A DNA stretch of 64,000 nucleotides, from contig CM043954.1 of NCBI GenBank assembly GCA_014529385.2, forward strand, positions 8,249,806-8,313,805, in the 5' to 3' direction. This stretch comes from Adiantum capillus-veneris. Lineage: Eukaryota; Streptophyta; Polypodiopsida; Polypodiales; Pteridaceae. The stretch's first letter is position 1; each line of letters starts with the position of its first letter. Position numbers and translations under genes: made by a program. Below, in pieces: positions 35,385 to 46,350 of this stretch. The notes under the pieces were generated by a model, which searched no databases, was not told the DNA's origin, and saw only the letters and a program-made list of their open reading frames with translations.

Positions 35385-36397
35385 GTTTGTGCAATCCCGG
35401 ATGGTCCCACAACGAAATTTTGCGACAAGGACGGGTACGATGTGGTTCCGTACTTCATGCTGAGAACTATACTCGAAAAAGAAACTGAAAAGAACGATAC
35501 ACTGGAAAAGGAAAATGAAGAAGAGGTGTTTCACGACATTCCCGATCATCCAGAGTGGGGAAATGAAGCAGACAACGAGTCAACGGACAATTCAAGCGGA
35601 AACGAAGAAACTATAACGGATGTCCGATTTTATGATTTTCCGAACCAAACTAAACAACGCCAGAAACGCTATAGAGCAAAGAGAAAAACAAAGGGGGTTA
35701 GAACCAATCCGATGCCTAGAATAAGGGGAAAAAATCAATTCCTAATGCTAGTAAAGGCGAAGATTGTGTTAAGGACAAGATTTCTGGAAGAATGAGAGGC
35801 AATGATCAAAAGAGCTTACGAAAAGACAAAAGAGGCTCAAGAAATCAAGTTCAAAGGAATGGAACGAAAACTGAAACAGAAAAATCAGAAAAGAACAAGC
35901 GCAACAGAGAACACACGGAGTCCAAGTTAGAACGTAGAAACAAGTACAGAGAGCTCAAGAAAACTCTGAAAGAAGTTTGGACGACAGAAATTGAGAGTGG
36001 AGAGGACGAAAACGCCAAAATCAAGGAAAACATGGATGTTCCCTCCCACTACAAGAAATTCACAATAGAGGATAGGAAGGTGGTATTAACCCAACCTATT
36101 CGAGAGAGAAAGGAGAACGAATCTTATGACGGACCGGAGGATGCAAAAAAAGTTGATTTAGCAGCTCCAGGTGAAACACCTAGACCGGTGTACATAGCCA
36201 CAGATTTGTCTCCAGGCGAGGAAGAGAGACTTTTGAGTCTTCTCAGAGAGTACAGGGATGTGTTTGCATGGTCTTATAAGAACTTAAAGGGGGTTGACCC
36301 ATCGATATGTCAACACACAATCCCACTAAAACAAGACGCAAAGCCTAGCAGACAGAGACCATACACATATAATGATACGTTTGCTAAGCAAATCTAA
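35385..36397 (+). pseudogene. charged linker and RT N-terminus of element C
   Basis: Two overlapping frames (35442-35795 and 35792-36397) carry DGYDVVPYFMLRTILEKE, an acidic stretch, then a lysine/arginine-rich stretch, and finally VYIATDLSPGEEERLLSLLR with FAWSYKNLKGVDPSICQHTI, which is the standard N-terminal approach to gypsy RT. A 71-bp tandem duplication at its end (36341-36458) breaks the frame before the RT palm. Confidence 0.8.
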
Positions 36398-36458
36398 GCG
36401 ATACGTTTGCTAAGCCTAGCAGACAGAGATCATACACATATAATGATACGTTTGCTAA
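36341..36458 (+). repeat. 71-bp-period duplication in element C pol
   Basis: The 47-nt block AAGCCTAGCAGACAGAGA... to ...TACGTTTGCTAA occurs at 36341-36387 and, with one change, at 36412-36458. The period of 71 is not a multiple of three, so it shifts the frame. Confidence 0.92.
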
Positions 36459-37640
36459 TGGAAGCTGAATTCATATACGAGATTGAACACACCGATTGGG
36501 TATCTCCGATTGTGGTGGTACCCAAGAAGAACGGAAAACTCCGAGTGTGTGTCAACTTAAAAAAAGTGAATGCTGCAACAATCAGGGACAATTATCCCCT
36601 GCCGATAACTAATCATGTTCTAGAGCGTGTATCAGGGAAAACAGCATACTCCTTTCTTGATGGTTTTTCAGGATATAACTAGCTAGCCATAGCACCGGAA
36701 GATCAACATAAAACAGCTTTTGCAACGGAGTGGGGAATTTATGCTTATCGGGTTATGCCTTTTGGTCTAACCAATGCTCCCGCAACCTTCCAGAGGCTGA
36801 TGACGCATGCTTTCAAAGAATACTTAAGATTGTTTCTAGAAATATACATGGATGACTTATGCGTACATTCTCTTCTGAGAGATGAGCATCTAGAACACCT
36901 AAGAAAAGTATTTGAGAAATGTAGGACATATCGCATTTGTCTCAATCCTGAGAAATGTGTGTTTATGGTCCGACAGGGCAGAATTCTGGGACATATTGTC
37001 TCACAAAATGGAATATCCACGGATTTAGAGAAGATAAAAGTTATAGTGGATATGCCTAGACCAACCAATGCGAAACAAGTACAGAGCTTTATGGGACATT
37101 GCGGATATTATAGACGATTCATTTACATGTACGCTATAATAGGCCAACCACTTTACAGGCTAATAGTGAACTTTGAATGGACAGAGGAGTGTGAGGAATC
37201 ATTCAAGAAATTGAAAGAGGCACTCATTACTGCTCCAGTCTTGAAATCACCAGATTGGGAGAAGATATTCCATGTGCATATAGATGCTTCGGCATATGCA
37301 ATAGGATGCATTCTGGCTCAGCCAGAAGAAGGAAACATGGATTTTCCTATCTGTTACGCCAGTCGACAGCTCAACAATGCAGAGAAGAATTACACCACAA
37401 CAGAGCGAGAGGGATTAGGAATGATATATGCTGTGAAGAAATTTTGGCATTATCTTCTAGCCAACAAGTTTGTGTTTTTTACGGATCACCAAGCTTGCTC
37501 TACCTAGTGAATAAACCATGCAATACCGGGAGAATAGTGAGATGGTTCATTATCTTACTGGAATTCGACTTCACGGTAGTAGTAAAGAAAGGAAAAACAC
37601 ATCTTAGAGCTGATCATCTTTCGCGATTGACGAATGGAAA
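36407..37640 (+). pseudogene. element C reverse transcriptase and RNase H
   Basis: RT blocks: TDWVSPIVVVPKKNGKLRVC, NYPLPITNHVLERVSGKTAY, SFLDGFSGYN followed by a TAG at 36680, VMPFGLTNAPATFQRLMTHA, and the catalytic YMDDL (36845-36859). RNase H follows in frame: FHVHIDASAYAIGCILAQPE, FPICYASRQLNNAEKNYTTT, EREGLGMIYAVKKFWHYLL and FFTDHQA. A frameshift near 37500 moves the end (KGKTHLRADHLSRLTNG) into the 37255-37650 frame. The order protease-RT-RNase H-integrase defines Ty3/gypsy. Stop and frameshift mean this copy is not functional. Confidence 0.95.
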
Positions 37641-37664
37641 GACCCTATAGGAGTAGATGACGAC

Positions 37665-38092
37665 ATGCCAGACGCGTACTTGTTCAACATAGAAATGATA
37701 CCGAAGTGGTCTCAAAATGTCGTTGGCCTATTAACCTATGGAGGAGAGTTTGATAAAGAGAATACAACCAGAAACATATTGCTATTCAGCAATCCAAGAA
37801 TCTTCAATTGGTTGCAGGAAGGTTGTATCAATTGGGAAATGATCATGTTTTACGACTATGCATCAATCCTGAGGAATATAATGTATATCTGCGCGAAGCA
37901 CATGTTCAGGAATGTGCATTTCATTGTTCAAGAAGGAACACATATAGGAATTTGTTACAATTGGGAGTCTATTGGCCAGGAATGAAAGAAAGCGTACATG
38001 AATATGTCACTGTATGTATTGTATGCTCATCAAAACCGCCAGCACAGTATTCGACATTATATCAGATAATGATCGCTCCGGAATGGAGTTAG
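37665..38092 (+). pseudogene. first HHCC zinc module of element C
   Basis: In the 37808-38092 frame HVQECAFHCS is followed exactly 30 residues later by CIVC (37901-38025), the HHCC pattern of a retroviral integrase N-terminus. A stop at 38090 and frame changes around 37850 break it. The second, identically spaced module lies about 250 nt further on. Confidence 0.75.
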
Positions 38093-39328
38093 TATATTGT
38101 TGAATATCTCACAAATAGAACTTTCCCAGAAGGAACGTCAAAAGCTCGTCAGAAATCTGTAGAGACAGAAGCTAGAGATTACGCTTTAATAGGAGATCAA
38201 CTCTATAAGAGAGGTAAAGACAACCAGCTTAGGATTTGCGCATCAGAGTCTGAGTATGTGATAATCCTGGAGCAAGCTCATGGAGGAGTAGGTGGAGGCC
38301 ATTTCTCAGGTGATAAGATAGCAAAACTTGTCTTAGCCGCAGGAATATGGTGGCCAACATTACATATGGACGCTGAGGAATACGTTAAACGGTGTGATGA
38401 CTGTCAGCGGACCAAAGTACCACTTAAAAGAGATGATATGCCGCTTAGACCAATGATGGGGGCAAGAGCTTTTGCAAAATGGGGGATTGATTATGTCGGA
38501 CCCATTTCACCTCCTGCATATAAGACTCATGCACAATACATCGTTGTGGCTACAGACTATCTAACAAAGTGGGTCGAAGCAAAGGCAACTCAAAAAGCAG
38601 ATGCCAGGACCACGGCACAATTTCTATATGAATACGTCTTTGTACGATATGGATTGCCAATAGAAATTGTGAGTGATCGAGGCACACATTTTATAAATGA
38701 AGTGATAAAGATCCTTCTAGATGAATTCATGGTAATCCATAGGAAATCAACCCCATATCATCCACAAGCAAACGGACAAGCTGAAGCAACAAACAAAACC
38801 ATATGCACGGTCCTTACGAAGATTGTATCTGAGTCGAGAACTGACTGGGACCAGAAGTTGCATTCAACATTATGGGCATATAGGGTAGCATATAAAAAAT
38901 CAATAGGAACGACCCCATATAACATGGTTTTTCGGCTAAATGCTATCTTACCAATAGAATTCTTGATTTCAACCTTAAGGGTGGCTAAGGATCTAGAGTG
39001 GACAGGGCACGAGCTTTCTGATAGAATAGATGACCTGGAAAAGCTAGACGAGCTTCGCCTAAAAGCAGTAGCTTCTATCTACGCTCAAAAAAGGCGACAA
39101 AAGGAATTTTTTGATAAGCATGTACGGACTAAAGAGTTTAAGGTTGGGGACTATGTCCTAGTTTACACTCTGAAACAGCATGCTAAGAAGCTTAAAAAGC
39201 GAGGGATGGGACCTCTGGTGATTAAAGATCTATCACCAAGTGGAGCCGTCAAGCTTGCTACATTAGACGGAGAAGAAATGCCCAATTGGATTAGTGGATG
39301 CAGAGTGAAAAAGTATCTTTTCCGCTAA
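38093..39328 (+). pseudogene. element C integrase with second HHCC module
   Basis: The open frame 38258-39328 is preceded in the same frame by YIVEYLTNRTFPEGTSKARQ. HHCC: HGGVGGGHFS...CDDC at 38279-38404. The catalytic D-D-E triad lies in WGIDYVGPISPP, IVSDRGTHFINEV and HPQANGQAEATNK. C-terminal blocks include VGDYVLVYTLKQHAKKLKKR and IKDLSPSGAVKLATLDGEEM. The frame ends with VKKYLFR and a stop. Comparison with element D shows one base was lost here, so integrase originally continued directly into the second protease. Integrase would insert the cDNA into host chromatin. Confidence 0.93.
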
Positions 39329-40601
39329 CCCAAGACATGCTTCTCAAAATACATCAAGAAAAGCTGCGTGTCCAGAAAAAGAAAAAGATTGTGGAGGAAG
39401 CGCAAGCCGAGGCGAAGGAAAGAATGGAGAAAAGAAGACTACTACGTCAGAAACAGCGCAATGAAGGAGCAATACGAATAAACGCAGTCAGTATAACAGA
39501 AATGGATAATGACAAAGAAGAACCCATCATTGAATGCAAAGTAGGAACCAACCAAATCAAAGCCAGAGCACTATTGGATTCAGGAGCTCAAACTAACTAC
39601 TTTCACTCAGTTTGTACAGACAATTGACAAATGACACTAAATTACAAACTGCCAAGCAAGAGTTAAAGAGTTACTCTGAGAATTCAATCAAAACTGTCGG
39701 ATGCACAGTTTTACATATACAGATTAACCAATATGTGTATCCTCATATGTTTTACGTGGTTGAAGACCAAGCTACACAACATCCATTATTGCTAGGACAA
39801 CCATGGCAGAAGCAATACAATGCAATGATTGACTGGAGTTCTAAATCAGTGCTTATCAAATACGAAGGTGAAAGTCAATCAGTTAAGTTCACCAAAGGCA
39901 GAGCCAACTCCAAAGGAAGAATCCAAGAAAAAGGTAAACAACAACCAGAGAAAAAGAAGAAGCAATGGCAACCAAAAGTTTCTATACAACTGGATTGCTC
40001 TTCGACGAGGAACTCTCAACAGTGGATAAGGAAGACAAGCAATAATATAACAGCTCAACCTTGGGAAAAAACGGAGTCAAAGTTGGTGTGGAGACCAAAA
40101 AAGGTTGTGACAGAGGAAACAAAGGTGGAAAACAGAGTCTTCAATACCAGACAACAGAGTGATTCCAGACAATCAAGGACAGTGAAACAGATCTGGATTC
40201 CAAAGAAGTTCATGACGGCACAAAGCTATAGCAAGCAAATTTGGATCCCAAAGATTTGTAAACAGGAACTCCCTTCAGTACAATCAACGGAAAATCCTAG
40301 GTATTTCAAGGCGAGGAAATCAACACAAAGAACAAATCAGGTTTGGGTCGCAAAGAGTTTGTGGCAAGCACAAGCGAAGCGCAAGCAGATTTGGATTGTG
40401 AAAAAGAACAACAAGGTAAAGAAGAATCCATCTACCGATTCTACTACCGAAGTGCCAAAACCAACCCAAAACCCGACCACCAATCCTTCAATCAAACAAA
40501 GAGCAGCTTTATTGGAAAGACTGTTGTATCATCGCTCTACAATTGCATTGGGAACTTATGACCAAAACAACTACAATGCTTTGCCCACAGAAAATTCATA
40601 G
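39298..40601 (+). pseudogene. second protease-like domain with W-x-P-K repeat tail (element C)
   Basis: Two frames (39298-39627 and 39612-40601) joined by a small frameshift near 39610. A helical KIHQEKLRVQKKKKIVEEAQ linker is followed by IECKVGTNQIKARALLDSGA (DSGA at 39577-39588) and, further on, HPLLLGQPWQKQYNAMIDW, the two hallmark blocks of a retropepsin. It is distinct from protease 1. The tail repeats an aromatic-basic motif: QWQPK, QWIRK, VWRPKK, IWIPKK, IWIPK, VWVAK and IWIVKK at residues 118-264 of the 39612 frame. It lies downstream of integrase, an unusual place for a protease. The same arrangement occurs in B and, in part, in D. Function of the tail is unknown; nucleic-acid or chromatin binding is a guess. 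Confidence 0.85.
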
Positions 40602-43422
40602 TCATCCAGGAGGACTCAGACTAGGAGGGGGGGAGGTATACAGGTATACAGGAGCTACAAAGCAGCTACAAGCGACAAAAACAAAGAAAAACAAAAATTA
40701 TATTACAAGGGCAGTGTCTTACATGATTTTGCAATTTTTATGTTTGATTGCGGATATTGATAATATTTATGCCCTTATATACCTTGTTTTGCAACAAGAA
40801 GAGATCAAATGATGAATTTGGGTCTCTCGACGTATAAATATCACTAAATAAGAGTGTGTTTGGAGCTAAAAAGTGGAAAAAAGTGGTAATCCAAGTTCAA
40901 AAATCACAAATAAGTGTATATTCATATACACAGGGTTACCAGCTATTTATTGTGTATGTTTGGAATTTTTTGGCTTCAATTTGCTATTTTTCTTTATTTT
41001 TTATGATTTTCTTAATAAAAGTAAAATAAAAATAAAAAAGCAGGTGAAACGAGATCAGAAAAAAGAAAAGAATAGATGGTGATGATCCTAATGACAAGGG
41101 CAACCCATGGTAAAAATTGAGTACAATTCGGGAAAAGTTGCGGAAAGCCCGAAATGACAGAATTTTGGCAAAGTGGACAGATTTCTCATAAACAGGTCAA
41201 ACGGAGTCCAAATTGAGAAATTTCAAATCCTAAAGTGCATTTCACGACGAGATAGGAGCACACGTCAAATTTGGTAACAAGTGATCCGGGAAGTCCGAAG
41301 TTAAGTATTTTTCACATCACTTTCAAGCTCATTTCCACTATTACCTTCTTGGAGAGAGCAAAGAGCACACACGAGCATCCAACCTTCTACAGCCTTCTAC
41401 AACTGCTACAAGAGCTCAGAGGACACCAGACATGAGAGGTAGACTCGTTGCCATAAGCTTTTGATGCTTATCATTAACTTTTGTCGCGAAAACTGACCAA
41501 AACCAAGAAACAAGAGCAGACGGGGAATGGGGAAGAACGCTAGGTAGTGGCACAACCGCCTAACCAAACCTTGCAAGAACTTATAGGTGGGTTACCCTAG
41601 TATAGAAGATGGGTTTCTAACACTCAAAGCTCGAGAAAGAACGACTGGAAAAACCCTAGGTCAACAGAGCCTGCAAAAGGCAAACAGGAAAAAGTTGTCG
41701 AAACGACACAAAACTTCTCAGGAAGCTTAACAACATTGATGGCAATGCAACCATGGAGTATCTCCAGGTTTGGACCACCAAAAGTAGGTCGGAACAACCG
41801 ATTCGGCTGCGGACACACAAAGCGTCATTTTGGCATAACGGCTGAAATTGACGACCGAATGAAATGAAACTTCACAAGCAGCTTCAAATATACATGGATG
41901 ACTTATGTTTGCAAGAAAAACCCAAAAGAAAGCTGATTCACTTACCGATGGTGAGAAAGACGCTTTCGGGCAACCAAATGGAGAAAGATGGAGAACGGGG
42001 AGCCAAAGTCAAGTTCAACCAAATAGATGGCTTCACAACATATCCAATGAGCTGGAAATGCAACTCTCGAGAAGAAAAGTTGGAGAAATTCAACTCCAAG
42101 GCAAAAAGACGACTTCGGAGACTAAAATGCCTATAAGGGGGCTTTTTAGCTAAACTGATGACTTTTTAAGTTGAAAACTAGTTAGCACGGCTTAGGGCAC
42201 TAGCACAAAGCATTCTTTGCACAAAAAGATCAACATTTCAAGAAAAGACATCATACGCGTATGATGTCTTGCAACATGAATTTCACATCCATTTCAACAT
42301 TTGAGTGCATAGCCTCATTCCACATGTTAATCACATCCTATGAACCAAGTATCATGAGAATTGGAGTTAGAAAACCCAAGGAAAACCAAAAAAATACAAA
42401 GTAGGCCATAAAATTGATTTTTGGTCCTAATTTTGTCAAAGTAACTCCAAACTCATTGAAACTTTGTAGGATTATTATTAAACACATCTACAAGCTATCT
42501 GGAACCAAAAAGCACCATTTTGACACAAAAGACATCATACGCGTATGATGTCTATTTGCACTTACAGAGCCAAAACTGCTCATTTGTCATCATACATCCA
42601 TTAGATATATCTAATACATGCTACATATGAAATTTGGAACCATTTGGTCAAGAGGATCACCCCATTAGCCCAATTGAGGGAAAATCCTTCACCTAAAGCC
42701 TATTTTTGACCCAAATCCAACATACTCAAGTCCAAACCAAGATTTGAGTAGGGACAGTCCTTCACTAGTACATGGGGAGTCCACAGAACCAATCCCATGC
42801 AAAATTGATGAAAAAGACATCATACGCGTATGATGTCTCCAGAGCTATTTTTAGCCCAAAATCTATCCAAACTTCATAAATCCACTGAATAAGCCTATCT
42901 AAAGCCAAATCCAAGCTTATAGAGAAATTTGGTCCAAAAATACACTAAAAGACATCATACGCGTATGATGTCTCACTATGTGATTTTGGCACCTCAGGGC
43001 TTCAACCACCAAACAGAAGTGATCTACATGCCATTTGAAAGTGAACCACCAAGTTTTATCCAATTTGGATCATAAAATCCAAATCCCTTTCAAAATTTTG
43101 CCAAGAGCCGGAACTGGACTAAACTGGCCAAAACTTGACCAAATGGGATCCAAACTCAAATCCAAGCATATGATACTCATGTATACACTATCAGCTACAA
43201 GCACAACCAATATGAAGTCATTTTGACACAAAAGACATCATACGCGTATGATGTCTCCAGCATGATTTTGAGCCCATTTTGCATATTTTTTCACCTACCT
43301 TGCATCCTTAGGCCCTGAATAGCTCATGTTTCAATTTTCCAGTCATTTGAATAGTTAAAAGCTTCATTTCGGCTTTCAGTACTAAAAAGACGCTAACTTC
43401 TGAAATTAGAGTTACAGGATCC
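40602..43422 (+). other. spacer between gag-pol and ORF2 in element C
   Basis: 2.8 kb without a recognised gene. It contains a T-rich patch near 40990, a 22-nt exact match to the RT active-site codons (41886-41907), and the five-copy palindrome array (42245-43256). A 90-codon frame at 41864-42136 is very basic and not recognised. The spacer may hold a promoter, splice acceptor or leader for ORF2. Confidence 0.8.
42245..43256. repeat. palindrome array 2: five copies upstream of ORF2
   Basis: Perfect 22-bp cores (inner 20 bases ACATCATACGCGTATGATGT) at 42247-42268, 42531-42552, 42816-42837, 42951-42972 and 43234-43255. Centre spacings are 284, 285, 135 and 283 nt. The last core ends 167 nt before the ORF2 ATG. 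Apart from short patches (for example AATTGATGAAAAA before copy 3, shared with array 1), the DNA between copies is diverged. Confidence 0.97.
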
Positions 43423-45758
43423 ATGGATTCCGCCAAGTCATCGGCAACGAAGAGAAAAAGACCGACAATCAAAGATGCTCTTGCAGAAGCGGAACCCTTT
43501 GACATTCCAGCAGAAACCCTCAAGCCAACCAAAACTTGGGTGGAGGAAGCAGTATTGGAGAAAGAGGGAATAAAGATCTACCATGGGACTTTCAGAGATC
43601 CTCAAGGGCAAGCGGTGGATGTACCGATGATCCCACAGGAATTGGTAGATTATAGCAGGTTAGAAGACATCAACAGGTACCTGGAAAGGGCAGACTTGCA
43701 CAGTTTCTTCACCTCGAGACCATCAGGTGTGGATACAAGAAGAGTGTACGAGTTGGCAACATCCATTCAGAAGGATGGAAAAGCCACATTGACAGCCATG
43801 GATGGAGAGAAAGTAGAAGTACAGATCACTCCACAGCTCATTGCAGACGCATTGAAGCTGCACAACAAAGGGAGCTTGGTCAGGGAAAGAAGGGAGGCCA
43901 TAGAGGTCTATGGGCCCAAGAAGCAAAATGCAACCTATGGAGATATGGAGGACCCAAGAGCGGAAACCCTTTGCCGATTGTACAACCAGTTTCTCCATGT
44001 TTGCAGTAAGAGACCGCAAAAGTATACGACACCACCCCATGCCATTGCGACCACCATCACATGGGCATTAAAGAGCAGTATGATAAAAGAGGTGAATTAC
44101 GCTCAACACATCCACGAGCAAGTAATTGCCATGCACAACGAGAAGCCAAAGTACATAGGAGGAGCGGAAATTCTGACAAGAATAGCTTATGAAGCTATTG
44201 GAGCTAGAGATCAGTGGCCACAGGTTCCCTCCCAGAATGAGTGGCTTAGAGAAGCCGATGAGGAGGAAGAACAGTCCGAAGTATCCAAGAGGGCATCCAC
44301 AAGAGCACGCCGGAAACTAGAAGTAGTTTTAGAACCTGCAGAGGATGTGGACGAGCCGCTTAAGAAGAAAGTAAAGAAGAAGGTTTCTCCCAAGCAAACC
44401 AAAAGTCAGAAAGCGGCAAGAATGGAAAGACTAGTGGAGCAGTTTAGAGCGGAAAGAGCTCTAAAGGGTGACTTTGAAGAAAAGTGGGTGCCAGACCCCA
44501 CGAAAGTCGGAACTAGCTCAGCCAGGCCACATATTGATCAATACAATCAATATATTAAATCTTATGAGGAGTCAGAGGCTATTCTGGAGCAGCAACCTGT
44601 CGAGCCATACACTGAAGAGGAGGTACAGCAATTAAAAGCTGAGCTGAAAAAAGACGACAAGGGGAAAAGGAAAGTAGATGAGTCTACTAAGCCTCAAGAG
44701 AAAGATGGGCAAGCCGACAAAGGGAAGGCCAAGGAAGCTGAGGACCGATATCCCTCTATGAAGGATGTACCAAGCCCTAAGAAGACGGAAAAAAGTATGG
44801 AGGAGACCACAGTAGAGATGGACACAGATGATTTGGAAAAGCCAGAGGCCGAGACCAAAGAAAAGAAGATAGATCCAGTTCAGCAAAAGAGAAATGATTA
44901 TGAGGATCTGGTAGCGATAGGATACACTGAAGAAGAGGCCCTTGAGGCAGTTTATGGGATCACCCTACAAAAACAAGATGAACGGAGAGGGACGGAAAAA
45001 AAAACAAAGAGTACAAAAGAAAGTGAAGAGAAACTGGACGAACCGAAAGTACTAGAAGAGCCAAAGCCAGTGGAGGTGGTGGCGGAAAGAGCTTTAGAGT
45101 TGACAGATGATGATGAAAAAGACATGCACATGGTGCATGAATTGCTCAGCAAGATAAAAGAAAGGTCCAAGGCAAAGGAAGTAGAGATTGAGACAGCCAA
45201 ACAAAGGGAAGCGGAGTTGCAGAGAAAATTAGAGAATGCTATGACTGAATCTGAAAGTCATAAAGCATCACTCTATGACGCAGAAAACGAGAGAGACGGC
45301 TTGATACTCCAGCTAGCCGAGGCTTCAAGAGAAGTAACAAGTGCACAGGAAGCAAGGGAGCGGATAGAGGATGAGTTGGAGGCGGCCAAGGATGAGCTCA
45401 TTGAGCTAAGGGAGAGAGACGAGCTCCAAGAAAGAACAATCACTAGACTCAGGACTACCCCTAGAGCTAGCAGAGCAGGAACCGAACAAGAGGGAGTTAT
45501 CATACCAGCTTTGGAAGACCAGGTCCGAAGCTTGCAAAGAGAGCTGAGATTAGAGCAAGTACAAAGGTTGCACATTGCGGAGGGATCATTGGCCGCAGAG
45601 GAGAGACTCACATTAGAAAATCAAACACTACGGACAGAGAATGAGGCCCTCCGCAAACAGCTCCAAGATCTACAAGAGCAACAAAGAAGAGAGACAAAGA
45701 CACCACACGAAGAATCAGGTGGAGCAGCCATAGAGCTACCAGAAACTGGAGAGGCAAC
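43423..45758 (+). CDS. element C ORF2, 5' part (unknown function)
   Basis: Open from ATG 43423 for 778 full codons until element B interrupts codon 779; the frame resumes exactly at 51073. Total predicted length without B is 1,088 residues. N-terminus has a basic KRKR nuclear-localisation-like patch (residues 10-13) and a second at about 305-325 (KKKVKKKVSPKQ). A globular-looking segment (about 30-290) includes CRLYNQFLHVCSKRPQKYTT and YIGGAEILTRIAYEAIGARD, conserved in element A. From about 400 to 780 it is a charged coiled coil, including LSKIKERSKAKEVEIETAKQ. No membrane segment or signal peptide, so it does not resemble an envelope protein. It may be expressed separately, since it has its own long leader. 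Family not recognised. Confidence 0.85.
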
Positions 45759-46008
45759 TGTGCGCTCCTTGCCGCACTGTCGAAGCAAGGGACTTGCCAA
45801 TACACCGTATGCGAGCCACAAACGGCTCCAAGCACACAACAAGCCTAAACTAGCAAGCTCAAGAAAACAAAGGGTGTGTCACTCACCGCTCTACGCTCGC
45901 CTTCGTGGTGGATTCCTCGCCGCGATGAAGAAGAAGCTGCAGTCGTGCCGCGCTCAACCGCTTCGCCGCCGTCGTGCCTTCGCAATGCTCGATCGCACAC
46001 ACACTCTC

Positions 46009-46039
<31 letters not shown>

Positions 46040-46336
46040 AGGAGGTGAAGAAGAAGAAGAAGATGGAGATGGAGCAAGAGCACTCTTCAATTGCACAAAT
46101 GAGAGAATGAGTAAAAATTAGGTTTAGTTGGCTTTTATAGGAGCTCACCCCATTCACACTTGGGCGCCCATGCTTAGCCAACTAACCCCTTGAATGTCCA
46201 AGTTAAAGTGCGCCTCTCATCGGCGATCACTCTACCTTTCCCTATTGGTCCGACAAGCCCGGTACCTGACTCTACCAAATACATAATACACGTCCATCGT
46301 AGGTGATCAGGTGTCCGTGTGCCGTGAGGGTTAACA
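45759..46336 (-). repeat. 3' LTR of element B
   Basis: Plus-strand TGTGCGCTCC...GGTTAACA. Minus-strand TATA candidate CTATAAAAG at 46132-46140. Contains the CT/CA microsatellite at about 46003-46039. Apparent extension of ORF2 into this LTR is an artefact. Confidence 0.95.
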
Positions 46337-46337
46337 T

Positions 46338-46350
46338 GCCCCCCTTCCTG
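46338..46350 (-). other. polypurine tract of element B
   Basis: Minus strand G/A run with GGAAGGGGGGC directly before the 3' LTR. Confidence 0.75.

Noticed and set aside
30084-43256. Palindrome arrays as CRISPR or as inverted-repeat transposon ends
   Set aside because: Copies are 125-288 nt apart with unlike spacers of hundreds of bases, lie inside an LTR-bounded plant element and have no cas genes. No target duplications flank individual palindromes, so they are not MITEs.
45759-46110. C-terminal extension of ORF2 (last 117 residues of the open frame)
   Set aside because: This part is the LTR of element B read through by chance; the true continuation is at 51073. The same text appears at 50492-50852 in the other LTR.
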